In this document: piece after piece, positions 21,793 to 32,640 of the stretch | Layout: each line of letters begins with the position of its first letter | Numbering within the stretch: the stretch's first letter is position 1 | DNA from: Lepidostoma basale | Taxonomy: Eukaryota > Arthropoda > Insecta > Trichoptera > Lepidostomatidae | DNA length: 64,000 nt | Reading direction: 5' to 3' | Assembly (NCBI GenBank): GCA_022606425.2 | Contig: JAHDVF020000510.1 | Coordinates: 186,001 to 250,000 of the forward strand | Program-made: the position numbers and the translations under genes | The notes under the pieces: model-generated | What the model saw: the letters and a program-made list of their open reading frames with translations, nothing else | Told to the model about the DNA's origin: nothing | The model's database searches: none

Positions 21793-22550
21793 CCCTTAAC
21801 GTACCGTGTTCAAAACAAAACGCTCGCTCCCATGTGGTCAATTCAGTTTACCGCTAACTTTATCTAAATATCAAGCATATGACTCGATGAATCAAAATTT
21901 AATTTATGTCATCTTGTAGGGAATTTCATTAGAATAGATCGATATCTATAACATACATGGATTATTTGAAAAACATATCATTATTAATTTTTTTCTGAAC
22001 CATGCGATTTCTGATATGGAATGCGTCACAGCATATGAGCAACTGACACCAAGTATGAACTTGTCTCGCCCCGCCGCGCCGCGCCGCGGCCGTGGCGCCA
22101 AATTTTACGTATGATAAAGGCACCCAGGCAAAATGTATAGTACGTTCAAGACAACGAGTACGTATTAATATTTGTCCCTTTTGGTAAAGTGTTATAATTT
22201 TCACAGTTCTGATATTATTAAGTTGCGTGCTGCGTTTCCGTCTACAGTCGTTATTATTTCGTACCTATGAGAAAAGGCCAAACATATAATTTATAAAACG
22301 TTCAAAACAGCGAGTAAGTATTAGCAAAACAAATTCTACCTTAACACGAATGAAGGTGAGGGCAGTCTTAAAAAATATATTTTTTTGGGATGAAGGAAGT
22401 AATTTTTTGCTTTTTTTTATTACGAAATATTGAGAACACTTCAATGGAGGATTACAATTTTTTTTTTATAATGTTAGGGTCCATAGGTTTAAATAAAATC
22501 AACTTTAAATTGGCAGTGGAAACTCAATTGACCACATGGCGACGCGACGG
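21793..22550. mobile_element. piggyBac-like MITE, copy 1 (758 bp)
   Basis: Bounded by TTAA on both sides (21789-21792 and 22551-22554). It starts CCCTTAACG and ends CGACGG, with a subterminal inverted repeat (CATGTGGTCAATT at 21831, AATTGACCACATG at the right end). No transposase. A second copy at 35002-35792 is nearly identical over its length. The interior has a GCCGCGCCGCGCCGCGGCC block. The flanking Z copy joins across the element, and an uninterrupted Z copy (62443-62446) shows the target sequence. Confidence 0.82.
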
Positions 22551-22830
22551 TTAAGAGGAATTGGCCTCCTGCGAAGTCGACTCCCAGCTGTCGATCCATC
22601 TCTTCGGTGGTCTGTCCGGGGGTCGTCTACCATGGGGCTACCGTGTAACACAATGAAGGGGAGTCTCGATGGATAAATTCTCCTCACGTGTGCATACCAG
22701 TATCTTCTCCTTTGCGTTCCCCACCTAACGACATCCTCGACCTCGCATATCTCCTTTATCCTTGTATTCCTTATCCTCATATACATATCTCAGATACATA
22801 TCTGAGCGTCTTCATTTCTGACACTCTGAG
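22551..22830 (-). mobile_element. LINE family Z, right of the MITE
   Basis: Minus strand: RNTRIKEICEVEDVVRWGTQ, RRRYWYAHVRRIYPSRLPFI, then shifted relics of RRWIDSWESTSQEANSS. Continues the copy begun at 21741. Confidence 0.8.
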
Positions 22831-23685
22831 CGCGTTTTTGACAGAACACACGTTATATAAACTTTTATTTTCAGGTTGATACGTATTTTCCGGTTTAAAG
22901 ATGTAACCCATTTTTCTGAAAGCAGCAGCTAAAGGCGTTAACACTTTAGAATTCCATATTAACGAGTACATCTACTGCTGACAAGATGGTGGGCCCAAAT
23001 TAGGAAGTAACTTAATACCAAGATCTGTGAAACATTGTATCAGGAGTAGACCCTAAACTAAAGAGTGTAGAAGAATAAGAAGAAGAGAGAGAAAAATTAT
23101 GTCCTACATAAGTTAAGCGTGTATTAAACAATTCTTTGATAAAAGAAGGCCGTTGCACGGTTAGAAGCCTCAATTACGGTTGCCAGATAAAAAACAAAAA
23201 TGTATATTTTTCAATTTACATTCCAATTTGAGAAAAGTAGGAAAAAATAATAGCGAAAACCCCGTTATATGGAAAACCTGATCGCGTAGCCAGCATCCCT
23301 AACATTATAGGGGTCGCCAACCGCTGTAACGAGACTCTATACATAACGCGTGAAGCCTCCGCGGCTCCGTGGGATGCTCACAACTCCGCGAGAGTTTATT
23401 GAAGTCGAGGGTGGAAAAATATTCCTGCACAAATTTTCACCCCCGCTTCTACCCCCGGGAAATAAATTAAATTATTTTTTATAAATTACCCCCGCTGGTT
23501 TATTTATTGCGAGTTGCTAGAACCCTTGTATTTTATGATAGATTTAAATACCCCATAATGACACCAGACATAACCCATATTTTAAAAACCATTTTTTTTC
23601 ATAAATCTATATGAATTTCCTCGAAACAGATAAGATAGATCGATACACTTTCCTGACATACTTCTATGTGTCATGCGTGCATGTC
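22831..23685. other. No gene recognised
   Basis: Includes GAATTCCATATTA (22950), a terminal motif of hammerhead elements, and a GAAGAATAAGAAGAAGAG run near 23065 that may be a LINE tail. GC-richer patch 23330-23470. No coding block. Confidence 0.4.
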
Positions 23686-23689
23686 GAAA

Positions 23690-23825
23690 AACGTTTGTTT
23701 TCTACTAGTTTTATTATAATTTATGGTAATGGCATGTTTCGCCCTGCTAAGGCAATATTAAATGATAATACCGTAGCTGGGCGAAAGATGTCATTCCCAT
23801 AAAACAAAATAAATGTATTAATTGT
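23690..23825. repeat. Hammerhead family H inverted dimer
   Basis: ACGTTTGTTTTCTACTAGTT / TTATGGTAATGGCATGTTTC and the opposed GGGCGAAAGATGTCATTCCC. Centre GATAATACCG; core degenerate. Confidence 0.6.
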
Positions 23826-23954
23826 TTCGAAGGTATTAAAGAATTATCCTTGGGTATATTTTAAAAAACTTAATTTATTTGTACGTATGAAGGTTTAATA
23901 CGTTCAAAACATATTATCAAAAATAACAAAACATTATTGGTTCGAAGGTTTTAG

Positions 23955-24170
23955 ACTTTCATAATCTGGAAAACGATAAAACTGTGATATAACGTGCAAT
24001 CGAAAATGGACTGTTTTCACTTTTGAAATTACTTTACTTAGCATGTTTGGATGGTTTTTGCACCCTTATCATCGGGAGAACGATTTAAACTTAAATTATT
24101 AAGTTTATATAATATAATTCTCCCAATAATAAAGGTGTTAAAACATTCGAAATATGCAGAGAATTATTTA
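23955..24170. repeat. Hammerhead family B inverted dimer, degenerate
   Basis: Arms with TTATCATCGGGAGAACGAT and ATTCTCCCAATAATAAAGGT flank AAGTTTATATAA. Stem II GCACCC/GGTGTT is eroded. Confidence 0.55.
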
Positions 24171-24171
24171 T

Positions 24172-24970
24172 TGTTTCTTGAACAATGATGTAAAACTCCA
24201 TATTGAATAATTAATATAAATGAAAACGTAACTAAGCGAATGGAGCTTTAAAAATAGTTATTGGAAACAAGAATTTATCGATGAAAACGAAAACGGCCGT
24301 TCACAATGGAGTTCTGGTCCCAACCCTAATGTATGGAAACGAAGCATGGAACTGGCAGATAAAGGATGAGAACAGAATAAATGCGGTAGAGATGAGGTCC
24401 CTACGACGTATGTGTGATAGAACGATAAACGACAGAATCTCAAGTGCTAAAATAAGAAAGGAATGTAGAGCGGAAGAAGGTATTATGACCAAATATATGA
24501 AAGGATCGCTGCGTTGGTTTGGACATAGGGAGCGCATGGATGGAGAAAGAATGGTTAAGAAAGTATACGTTAATGATGTACATGGAGAACGAATTCGAAG
24601 CAGACCGAGGAAAACATGACATGACCATATTAATCAAATTTTAAAGGTTGGTCATGTTAGAAGTCGGAAGAATCGACGTGCGTGTATGACTCGCTGTATG
24701 AATGTGGTGAAGTTAGAGAGGTGTGCTAGGATAGAGTAGTGTGGCGGTCCATTCTCTCTGCCTACCCCTACGGGGAAATGGCGTGATGGTTTGTTGTTGT
24801 TGTTGAAAACGTCTGTCTTCGAAGAGTTTTATTAAGTTATATATGGAATGAAATGTTTCGCTCTTCTTAGACATTTGATAAAGGCATGGAAGGGCGAAAC
24901 ATGTCATTCCATATAAAACTTAATAAAAATACTAGAAAACAGACGTTTTCATTTATATTAATTATGTCGA
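24172..24970. repeat. Hammerhead family H dimer split by an RTE insertion
   Basis: Left end TTGTTTCTTGAACAATGATG to TGAAAACGT (24221-24229). The RTE copy 24230-24803 follows, then TGAAAACGT (24804-24812), the left ribozyme arm, AAAGGC centre, GGGCGAAACATGTCATTCC and the mirror end GAAAACAGACGTTTTCATTT. The 9-bp duplication proves the RTE landed in a pre-existing H element. Confidence 0.75.
24230..24803 (+). mobile_element. RTE-like LINE copy (ILKVGHV type) with (GTT)n tail and 9-bp TSD
   Basis: Encodes KTKTAVHNGVLVPTLMYGNE, AWNWQIKDENRINAVEMRSL, MKGSLRWFGHRERMDGERMV, then a stop after RSRPRKT and shifted end codons. The tail is TTTGTTGTTGTTGTTG. Inserted in an H element with TGAAAACGT duplicated. 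Confidence 0.88.
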
Positions 24971-25002
24971 TAATAGTAATCTCAGAAGTGTAAAAAATAA
25001 AA

Positions 25003-26066
25003 CTAACTAACTAACTAACTAACCATCACGCCGTCTCCCCGAAGGGGTAGGCAGAAAGAATGGACTGCCACACCTTTCTTTCCTGACATATTTCTCTACT
25101 TCCTCAACATTCATACATCGTGTCATGCACGCGCGTCGATTTCTCTGACTCCTCACATGGCCGACATTCAATATTTGATTTATTTGATCGTGCCACGTTT
25201 TCCTCGGTCTTCCTCTATTTCTGGTACCATTTACATCATTAACATACAATTTTTTTACCATTCTTTCTTCATTCATTCTTTCCATATGTCCAAACCATCT
25301 TAATGATCCTTTCATTATTTTGTTCATGACACCATCATTCGCACCGCATTCAATTCTTATATTTTCATTCGACACTATATCATACACAGAATATCCACAC
25401 ATTCGTCTAAGAGATTCTAAGAGATTCTACTGCATTTATTCTACTTTCATCCTTCCTTTGCCAGTTCCATGCTTCGCTTCCATACATAAGAGTCGGTAAA
25501 AGAACACCATTGTGCACTGCCATTCTAGCTTTTTTGGATAGGTTTTTGTTTGCGATGACAACTTTAAGTGCACCATTCACTTTGTTGCCTGTCCCAACCC
25601 TTCTTTCAATATCCCTCTCCACTCTCCCATATCTTGTAAACATACTACCTAAATACACAAACTCAACTACTTGCTCCAAGTTTTCACCATTCATGCTAAT
25701 GTTGCAGACTGTCATGGTTTCTTCCTTTTCAAAAATCATTACCTTGGACTTATTAACATTCATTATCAGATCATTTCGCATGCATACCTCATACATACAA
25801 TTCACCAGGACTTGTAGTTCATGCTCGTTGTCAGCAAGTAGGACAGCGTCATCCGCATACAGGACACAGCTTACTGACACTCCGCTCATTTTGGCACCTA
25901 CATCCAACCCTTTCAGCTCTTTCATACAATTGTCCATATACAGATTAAATAACCACGGGGAAATTACGCAACCTTGTTTGACACCTTTATTGATATCAAA
26001 CCAGGCTGTAAGATCTCCATTTACTCTGACACTAGCAGTGCTTTCCGTGTATAGCGACTTAATGTA
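25003..26066 (-). mobile_element. Longest RTE-like LINE copy, with RT motifs
   Basis: Minus strand: KGVKQGCVISPWLFNLYMDN, the catalytic SCVLYADDAVLLADNEHELQ, MNVNKSKVMIFEKEETMTVC, VYLGSMFTRYGRVERDIERR, NWQRKDESRINAVE. An 11-bp local duplication (AGAGATTCTA, about 25409-25430) then shifts the frame. The frame recovers as MCGYSVYDIV, KGSLRWFGHMERMNEERMV and the ILNVGHV end with (TTAG)n. The first RT blocks and the endonuclease are absent. Confidence 0.92.
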
Positions 26067-26835
26067 AAAAATGATGTTTTAATTAAATAATGTAAACGCA
26101 AAAAGATATTTAAAAATCAAATAAATATTGATAACATAAAATGAAGACACAGAGAAGAAACACATGGTTTATTGGGTTCTTGTTTCTATTGTAGTATAAT
26201 AATTTACGTGAAATTCGAGCATGTTTATCTGGATAAGTAGTGTACCTGTAAATTGTATTTAGTTGAGTCTTGAAGTAATTATTTATAACAAAACTAAACG
26301 TCCACAATACGAAGGCAGATAAGGACAACAATGGACTATTATCCTAGAGTAACATCACACTGAACAATAAACCAGATGAAATCAACAAATAAAACTTTCA
26401 AAACGTTCTAAAAGCTTTTCACAATGCCATAGACATTATAATCAACCAAACAAAATGGAGGAAATAAAACAAGTTCTTAACCACAGAAGACGATTTTCAA
26501 TTACCATTATCTCTATTCTATTTTAAGCGATGCTTTAAGAACCTTATACGTAAAAAGGGAGGATTTAATTTAGAAAATAAACAGAAGAGAACATTTTCTC
26601 TACTCTGATTAAGAATTATAGATTAAAGCCTACTTTTATTACGCGAATTTGAGTCCAATCAGTACCCACGCATATTTTAAACAGTCGCCGTACAGTGATA
26701 GATATCGAGTGACAAGTGACGCACGAGTTTATACCTGTCGTGACTATTTCACGCGCATGACGTGTGAACTTTTCTTGACACTAATTTATATAAGTATATA
26801 TTTATAAAGTTTCATTCATAATAACACATTTTTAC
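26067..26835. other. No gene recognised
   Basis: AT-rich unique-looking sequence. No family match or exon-like block. Confidence 0.4.
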
Positions 26836-27592
26836 AATAACAACAACGCATCACGCCATCTCCCCGTAGGGATAGGCAGAGAGAATGGACCGCCACACTA
26901 CTCTATCCTGGCACACCTCTTTTTAGTTTCCTCCACATTCATACAGCGAGTCATACACGCACGTCGATTCTTCGCACTTCTAACATGTCCAACCATTAAA
27001 ATTTGATTAATTTGGTCATGTCATGTTTTCCTCGGTCTGCCTTGTCTTTGTACTCCATTTATATGATGGATGAAGAATGATACTTTCTTAATCATTCTTT
27101 CTCCATCCATGCGCTCCATATGTCCGAACCAACGCAGCGATCCTTTCATAATTTTGTTCATAATACCTTCTTTCGCTCTACAATCCTTTCTTAAATCAGC
27201 ATTTGAGATTCTTTCGTATATCGTTCTACCACACATTCGTCTTAGGGACCTCATTTCTACCGCATTTATTCTGCTCTCATCCTTCTTCTGCCAGTTCCAT
27301 GCTTTGCTTCCATACATTAGGGTTGGGACCAGAAGTCCATTTTGAACGGCCGTTTCACTTTCATTGATAAAGTCTCGTTTCCAATAACTATTTTTAAAGC
27401 TCCATTCACTTTGTTACCCGTACCAAACCTTCTTTCGACGTCATTATCCGTTCGGCCATCCGCTGTGAACATGCTAAACAAATAAATACACAAATTCACT
27501 CACCTGCTCCAAATTCTCTTCGTTCACACTTATGTTACAAACTGTCATTTGCCCTTCCCTTTCAAAAACCATCACCTTTGAGTTATGGCCAA
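26836..27592 (-). mobile_element. RTE-like LINE fragment ((GTT)n-tailed subfamily)
   Basis: Plus-strand left end AATAACAACAACGCATCACG. Minus strand encodes TVQNGLLVPTLMYGSKAWNW-like text, ESRINAVEMRSLRRMCGRTI, MKGSLRWFGHMERMDGERMI, with breaks; upstream SMFTADGRTDNDVERRFGTG and an IFEREGQMTVCN-type start. Confidence 0.88.
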
Positions 27593-28174
27593 AAGGCATA
27601 AAATATTTTTATTGCTTATTAATTACATATATCCTATAAGATATATGTATATGTGATGAAAAATAGCGTTTTTCATGAATTTTTCCCCGGGAAACATAAT
27701 CGAAAACAAGTATATTCAGCTTCGCATATAACAAGGAAACCCTAGTATAGTGCAAGTACAACATTAATTTGCTTTTAAATACCTCTAATTTCGGAGCTTT
27801 CCAGCCGAATTCGGGGCGATTACAAAGAACGCAGTAACAGAGGCATTCGAGAGGAAAACTGGTTGAATTGTACCCTTTAGGTGTTGTTGGAGGTGAACGC
27901 AATTAGGGGAGGGTAATTCACACCCCGATCCTTTGTTTTATGTAACGGATGTCATTAATATACTTGAAGCGTTTGAAAATAGGAGCGAACGCGGGGAAAA
28001 TGCACTCTAAAAATAGACATGTTATAAAACATAAAAAAATTGATATTAAAATTTGTTAAAAAAAAAAGACAACATATGCTCAAAATTAAACAACTGGTAG
28101 GATTTTTTAGTTTCATTTAAAAGGATTGCGATGACAAGGTGCGAGCACACACAAACAAAGTGACAGCCGAGGCT
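27593..28174. other. No gene recognised
   Basis: Moderately GC-balanced 27660-27960 without convincing splice sites or repeats. Confidence 0.4.
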
Positions 28175-28610
28175 GGCTGCTTGCGCGACACCATATGAAG
28201 ACACGAATATTAACATACTAACCGAAAGTAAAATCAAGATATACAAGGCAAACGTTCGCCCCATCATGACGAATGGAATAGAGGTCAGAGCCGATATCAA
28301 TAGAACTGAGAACCTTCTTAGAGGAGCAGAAATGCAAGCCCTACGATCCATCGCAGGCAAAACCCTCAGAGATCGGATCAGAAATGAAACGATAAGGTCT
28401 GTCTGTGGTGTTGAGGACATAGTGAGATGAGGATGAAGCAGAAGGCGCTTTTGGAGAATACAAGAATTGTTAAAGACGAAAACCCAAGCAGCAAGAGATT
28501 ACCAGGAAGGCCGCCAAAGAGATGGAGAGATGGCTGGACATCATTATCCTGACAGCCCACCGTCTCAAACAGGTCATATGACCTAAACTAAGAGGAAGGA
28601 GAAGAAGATT
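28175..28610 (+). mobile_element. LINE family Z fragment
   Basis: Encodes relics of SKIKIYKANVRPIMTNGIEV (shifts), EMQALRSIAGKTLRDRIRNE, TIRSVCGVEDIVR, a stop, and NPSSKRLPGRPPKRWRDGW, ending GAAGAAGA. Same subgroup as 55871-56215. Confidence 0.85.
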
Positions 28611-28614
28611 TGCA

Positions 28615-28725
28615 GTAGAATTTATTAACACCCCTTTGCTTTCCACATTTGTATACAGTTTGTATTTGTACCTGTATACAGCTGGTTGTTTGAACCCAAT
28701 TACTGCATACAACTTTTTTGGCTAT
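28615..28725. repeat. Dispersed repeat fragment
   Basis: TTGTATACAGTTTGTATTTG to CCCAATTACTGCATACAACT; shared with 6110-6160. Nature unknown. Confidence 0.45.
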
Positions 28726-28750
28726 TAATTCTCGAATCTAACCCGGGAAC

Positions 28751-29805
28751 TTGGGTATGGCAGTGAGAGCTCTCGCAGTTCTGCCACGAAGGTTTTTACA
28801 ACTCCGCCAGTGCCTACTACTACAGGAAGCCCTGCCGGTCCCAAGGCCGGACAAAGGAGGAGGGTTCTCAGGCAAGGCTAGCAACCTACCTGGGGTAAAA
28901 AAGCCTACAACGCTCACAGAACAGGCAACAGAGCCTCGGACACCGGATTGATCACGGACATGACCCACGCAAGGCAAAGAAAAAAACGATTATGGAAACA
29001 CATAAATATAACAAGGATTTCATGCTGGAACATTACTTCATGGAACAACAGGGATTGGGAGATTACGGCAGAGCTGAACAACCACAACATAGACATATGT
29101 GGATTGTCTGAGACCAAAAAGAAGGGCAAAGGGACATTAAAGTGCTCTAACTATATCTTCATATACAGCGGAAAGGATAAGAATGACATTCGCAAGAAAT
29201 CAACTGAGATACGAAGTCTCCGTACGCCAGGAGGAAATTGAACAGGTGGACCTATTCAGATATCTCGGAAGCGAAGTAACCAGCTCTAATGATCTCCCCA
29301 GAGAAGTAAGGTCACAGGTGGATAGGGCTGCAGCAGTTGCAGGCTGCCTGAAAGATGTCATATGGAGAAACAAGGACATGAGGACTGACAGCAAGGTACG
29401 CATCTACAAGACCTGTGTGCGACCAATCCTCACATATGGCATTGAATCGAGGGCAGACAGTGTCAAAACAAAGAGCATGCTCAGGACAACCGAGATGAAA
29501 ACGCTCCGCGCTATCGCTACGTGATCGAGTTAGGAATACAGCAATCCGAGAAATCTGCGAGGTCGAAGATGTGGTCAGATGGGGACGTCAAAGACGGCGA
29601 TACTGGCATGAACACGTAGAAAGGATGAGCTCAAATAGAATACCACACATAGCTCTCCATGGAACGCCAAACGGACAACGCCGACCAGGAAGACCCCCGA
29701 AACGGTGGAGAGAAAGCTGGAGTTCAGCATCTCAAGAGGACCCGCCTGAAATAACAGACTTCTGAGTCTACCAAAAGGGAAGAAGAAGAAGAAGAAGAAT
29801 TTTGA
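28751..29805 (+). mobile_element. LINE family Z: internally deleted endonuclease/RT fusion
   Basis: A candidate 5' region opens MGMAVRALAVLPRRFLQLRQ. 28948-29185 then encodes an AP-endonuclease start: RISCWNITSWNNRDWEITAE, NNHNIDICGLSETKKKGKGT, NYIFIYSGKDKND. Without the rest of the endonuclease or any RT core it jumps to RYEVSVRQEEIEQVDLFRYL, VAGCLKDVIWRNKDMRTDSK, LTYGIESRADSVKTKS, a one-base shift near 29520, VVRWGRQRRRYWHEHVERMS to SSASQEDPPEITDF, stop and (GAA)n. It is the only copy here with an N-terminus. Confidence 0.82.
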
Positions 29806-29859
29806 TATACAGAACAAACCTAAAGTTTTATTAAGAAAAATATATTTATCGTTTCTCGA

Positions 29860-29965
29860 ACAATGATGTAAAACTCTTTTCTAAATAATTAAAACGAATG
29901 AAAACGCTCCGAGAAGTTTGATTATGGTTTTAGTATGTCTAGATATTATCAAATGTTATTGACAT
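29860..29965. repeat. Hammerhead family H fragment
   Basis: GTTTCTCGAACAATGATGTA, CGAATGAAAACGCTCCGAGA and TTGATTATGGTTTTAG; truncated. Confidence 0.45.
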
Positions 29966-30054
29966 TTGAAAGGAATATAACATTGAGAATACGTAATGTA
30001 ACGAGTATAACAAAATTAAATAGTTCTAAATCGTCTAAAAAATTATATTTTATT

Positions 30055-30330
30055 TAGTCTATTGTTTTGGCCGAAATACTATGATACTCAAACATTATTA
30101 CTGTTAAAATTTAAAACACTGTTATAATACAACAATTTCTTTTTATTCACTGAGAGTCGCGACAGCTGTTTCGCCAACCGATGTTGGCATCATCAGGTGT
30201 TACAAAAAACAGTTTTTTGTAACACCTGATAATGCCAACATCGGTTGGCGAAACAGCTGTCGCGACACTCTTAGTGAATAATAAGTAATTGTGATATTAT
30301 AACAGTGTTTTAATATCACAATAATTTCCA
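30055..30330. mobile_element. Hammerhead family D inverted dimer
   Basis: Left extension GTCTATTGTTTTGGCCGAAA, then arms AAAACACTGTTATAATA. Minus unit 30155-30201 has CUGAUGA, U, GCCAAC-(C)GAU-GUUGGC stem II, GAAA, ACAGCUGU, C. Plus unit 30215-30265 has CUGAUAA (G8 changed to A) but intact stem II and GAAAC. Almost perfect palindrome, so a young copy. Confidence 0.75.
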
Positions 30331-30760
30331 GTGATCTAGTAACATTCGGCATAAAACTTTTTTTTTAATTTTTCCCGCACACAGAAAGAATACATTATCA
30401 GAAAGAATACACAACCAGAAAGAATACATCATGTAATTGTTTAAAAAAACAAGTAACAATTCTAGATCTTCTAAAATATTTATCTAATTTGCAGTGATTG
30501 CAGCAAACATTCGGCATATAACTTTATTGTATCTTTTTCCGCACGTAATATGTGAAAATAAATATTACAAAAGGAATGAATTTTGTAAAGGATATTACAA
30601 AAGAGGGGAAAATATTCTATGCCTGTTTAAAAAATCATATAATCCAGTGATCTAGTAACTTTCGGCATAAAAACTTATTTTTTACGTTTCCGGCAAATAA
30701 AGTGTTAATAGAAATATTATATAAGAAAACTTTAGTCCTTTCGTCTAAACTTTCGGAGAG
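30325..30760 (+). repeat. Degenerate tandem repeat, three units of about 155-165 bp
   Basis: Units start near 30327 (CCAGTGATCTAGTAACATTC), 30490 (CAGTGATTGCAGCAAACATT) and 30643 (CCAGTGATCTAGTAACTTTC), each followed by CGGCATAAAACTT-type text and a T-rich block with CCGCA. Confidence 0.6.
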
Positions 30761-31004
30761 GGTATTAATTATCTGTTTCACTTAAAAGTGCTGCCATTGT
30801 TATTAGCGTCCACCGTCTCCTTATCGGTCCATCAATCAATTCGCAGAGAACAAACTTGGCAATTAAAAGAAAATTTGACAAAAGTTTACGCGACCCCTGC
30901 GGCTGTTCCAGAAACTATGACCAGAGTATAAATAATACAAAGGGTCGAGCAGATGCGTACCGTGGATTGAGCGACGTGAAAATTTTCGGTGAACAATCCA
31001 AAAT

Positions 31005-31085
31005 ATCTGTGATAAATCCAAGGCGATAAATCCAAGGTGAAAAATCCAATGCGAACAATTCGAGGTGAAAAAAAAATAATTAAGG
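31005..31085 (+). repeat. Short minisatellite (AAATCCAA units), left part
   Basis: GATAAATCCAAGGCGATAAA and related units of 15-17 bp; resumes at 31685-31745 after inserted elements. Confidence 0.55.
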
Positions 31086-31182
31086 TTTTTAATTGAAATT
31101 TATTGTTAGAAGTTCATTTTAAATAACGAAAACAAAAAAAATAGTTTTATTTGTATACAAATACTTGTGACAAATACTGGAT

Positions 31183-31470
31183 TAATTGTATCTCAATAGA
31201 GACGAAGATGTAAATTATTATCTTAATAGATGGCGCTAGTGTAGATGTACCTACCAACAGTGAAGTTATTAAAAAATATTAACATATATACAAGTTCCAA
31301 AAAATTGTCAGACGTGGTGTCGTTAGAAGGGCGCAATGGTGAATGTTAAACATAAAGTGATCGCTTAACCCAACCAATGACAGGTCATAAGTCCTGTACA
31401 CGCCTCGACTACCATATTCTGTTTCCAAATAATTTACATCTTCGTCTCTATTGAGATACAATTAATCCTT
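31183..31470. repeat. FB-1 foldback, short form
   Basis: Ends are inverted copies of AATTGTATCTCAATAGAGAC continuing GAAGATGTAAATTATT. The interior keeps the right-arm blocks GACAGGTCATAAGTCCTGTA and TGGCGCTAGTGTAGAT. Confidence 0.75.
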
Positions 31471-31477
31471 AAAAAAA

Positions 31478-31665
31478 ATATTGATACAAAATGTCTTTAT
31501 TATTATGTATTTAGTGTGCTTCCATTTGTGTTTATGTTCGACCGGTTTCGGCAGCTTGCTGCCATCTTCTGGTCATCAGCAAGCTGCCGAAACCGGTCGA
31601 ACATAAACACAAGTGGAAGCACACTAAATACATAATAATAAAGACATTTTGTATCAATTTTTTGG
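31478..31665. repeat. Hammerhead family G inverted dimer
   Basis: Near-perfect arms GATACAAAATGTCTTTATTA...GTTCGACCGGTTTCGGCAGC. Minus unit: CAGAAGA (U4 replaced by A), unpaired U, stem II GGCAG-CAAG-CUGCC, GAAA, ACCGGU, C. The plus unit lacks the first core box because the centre is asymmetric. The second copy is at 59390-59520. Confidence 0.65.
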
Positions 31666-31684
31666 GTATTCATTATTGAAAAAA

Positions 31685-31750
31685 TAACAATGCTAAAAAT
31701 CCAAGACGTAAAATCCAGTGCGAAAAATCCAACCTAAAACAATCTGGGTA
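31685..31750 (+). repeat. AAATCCAA minisatellite, right part
   Basis: CTAAAAATCCAAGACGTAAA and GCGAAAAATCCAACC continue the array interrupted at 31085. Confidence 0.5.
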
Positions 31751-31904
31751 TCTTATGCATTACTATTAAAAACATGCAGTTTTAATGAGATTTATTATAT
31801 TTTCTGGGGCAACCTGTCTAGCCTTGTTACGGCATTATAAAACCTTTGATAATACCTATGGGAAATGTTTCACTTTTAAAAACGTAATAAATGTTGACGA
31901 TTAT

Positions 31905-32110
31905 TTTTTTGATTAAAACACTGTTTTTGTTTCATTTTCGGGTTATGTTTTTCTTGACATGTTTCGAGGGTTACACCTACATCATCGGGAGAGCGATATA
32001 AACGAAGAAATAAGTTTATATCATTCTCCCGATTATGAAGGTGTAAAGCCTTCGAAATATGTCGAGAAAAATTATTGTAAAAGTGGAATAAAAACAGTGT
32101 TTTAATTCGT
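31905..32110. repeat. Hammerhead family B inverted dimer
   Basis: Arms TTTTTGATTAAAACACTGTT and AAACAGTGTTTTAATTCGTT. Plus unit 32021-32077: stem I UUCUC/GAGAA, CCGAUUA, U, stem II GAAGG/CCUUC, GAAAUAUGUC. Minus unit has the AUCAUCGGGAGAG core side. Stem I is the clearest of family B. Confidence 0.68.
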
Positions 32111-32214
32111 TTAATACATTTTATATAAAACCCTTGAATACGTAAATATTTAAGGAATTAAAACACTGTTTTTTCCACTATTTTTGCAACTATATCGTCA
32201 TAATATTTTTTAAA

Positions 32215-32640
32215 CTAACTAACCAACAAATCATCACGCCGTCTCTTCGGAGGGGTAGGCAGAAAGAATTAAACGCCACACTATTCTGTCGTGACATTCT
32301 TCTCTCGATTCCTCTACATTCATACATCTTGTCATGCACGCACGTCGATTCCACCGACTCCTCACGTGACCGTCATTTAACATTTGATTGATTTGATGTC
32401 GTTCACGTCGTTTACATATACCTTCTTCACCATTCTGTCTTCACTCATTCTTTCCACGTGTTCAAACCATCTTTACGACCCTTTCATTATTTTGTTCATA
32501 ACACTTTCATTCGCACCGCATTCACTTCTTATACTTGCATTTGACACTGTATCAAATACAGATTTACGACACATTCGTCTTAGAGATCTCATGTCTACTG
32601 CATTCATTCTACTTTCATCTTATTTTATGTATCGTGGCAA
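32215..32640 (-). mobile_element. RTE-like LINE fragment (ILNVGHV type, diverged)
   Basis: Plus-strand left end CATCACGCCGTCTCTTCGGA. Minus strand carries relics of RSLRRMCRKSVFDTVSNASI, ECGANESVMNKIMKGS, GLNTWKE-like text with several breaks. Confidence 0.82.

Noticed and set aside
22141..22175. ACGAGTACG in the piggyBac-like MITE as a further TACGAGTA footprint
   Set aside because: Present in both MITE copies in the same context and without the TA-TA frame, so it is native to the element.
24221..24970. Family H hairpins as stem-loop terminators or microRNA precursors
   Set aside because: Many near-identical copies with transposon behaviour (split by LINEs, shared ends), and the hairpins carry hammerhead-type blocks.
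28725..28805. tRNA-like match (GTGGCAGAACTG ... GGGTTAGATTCGAG on the minus strand), a possible SINE head
   Set aside because: The B box is imperfect, and the same stretch reads as the 5' region of the deleted LINE Z copy (28751 onward). No SINE body follows.
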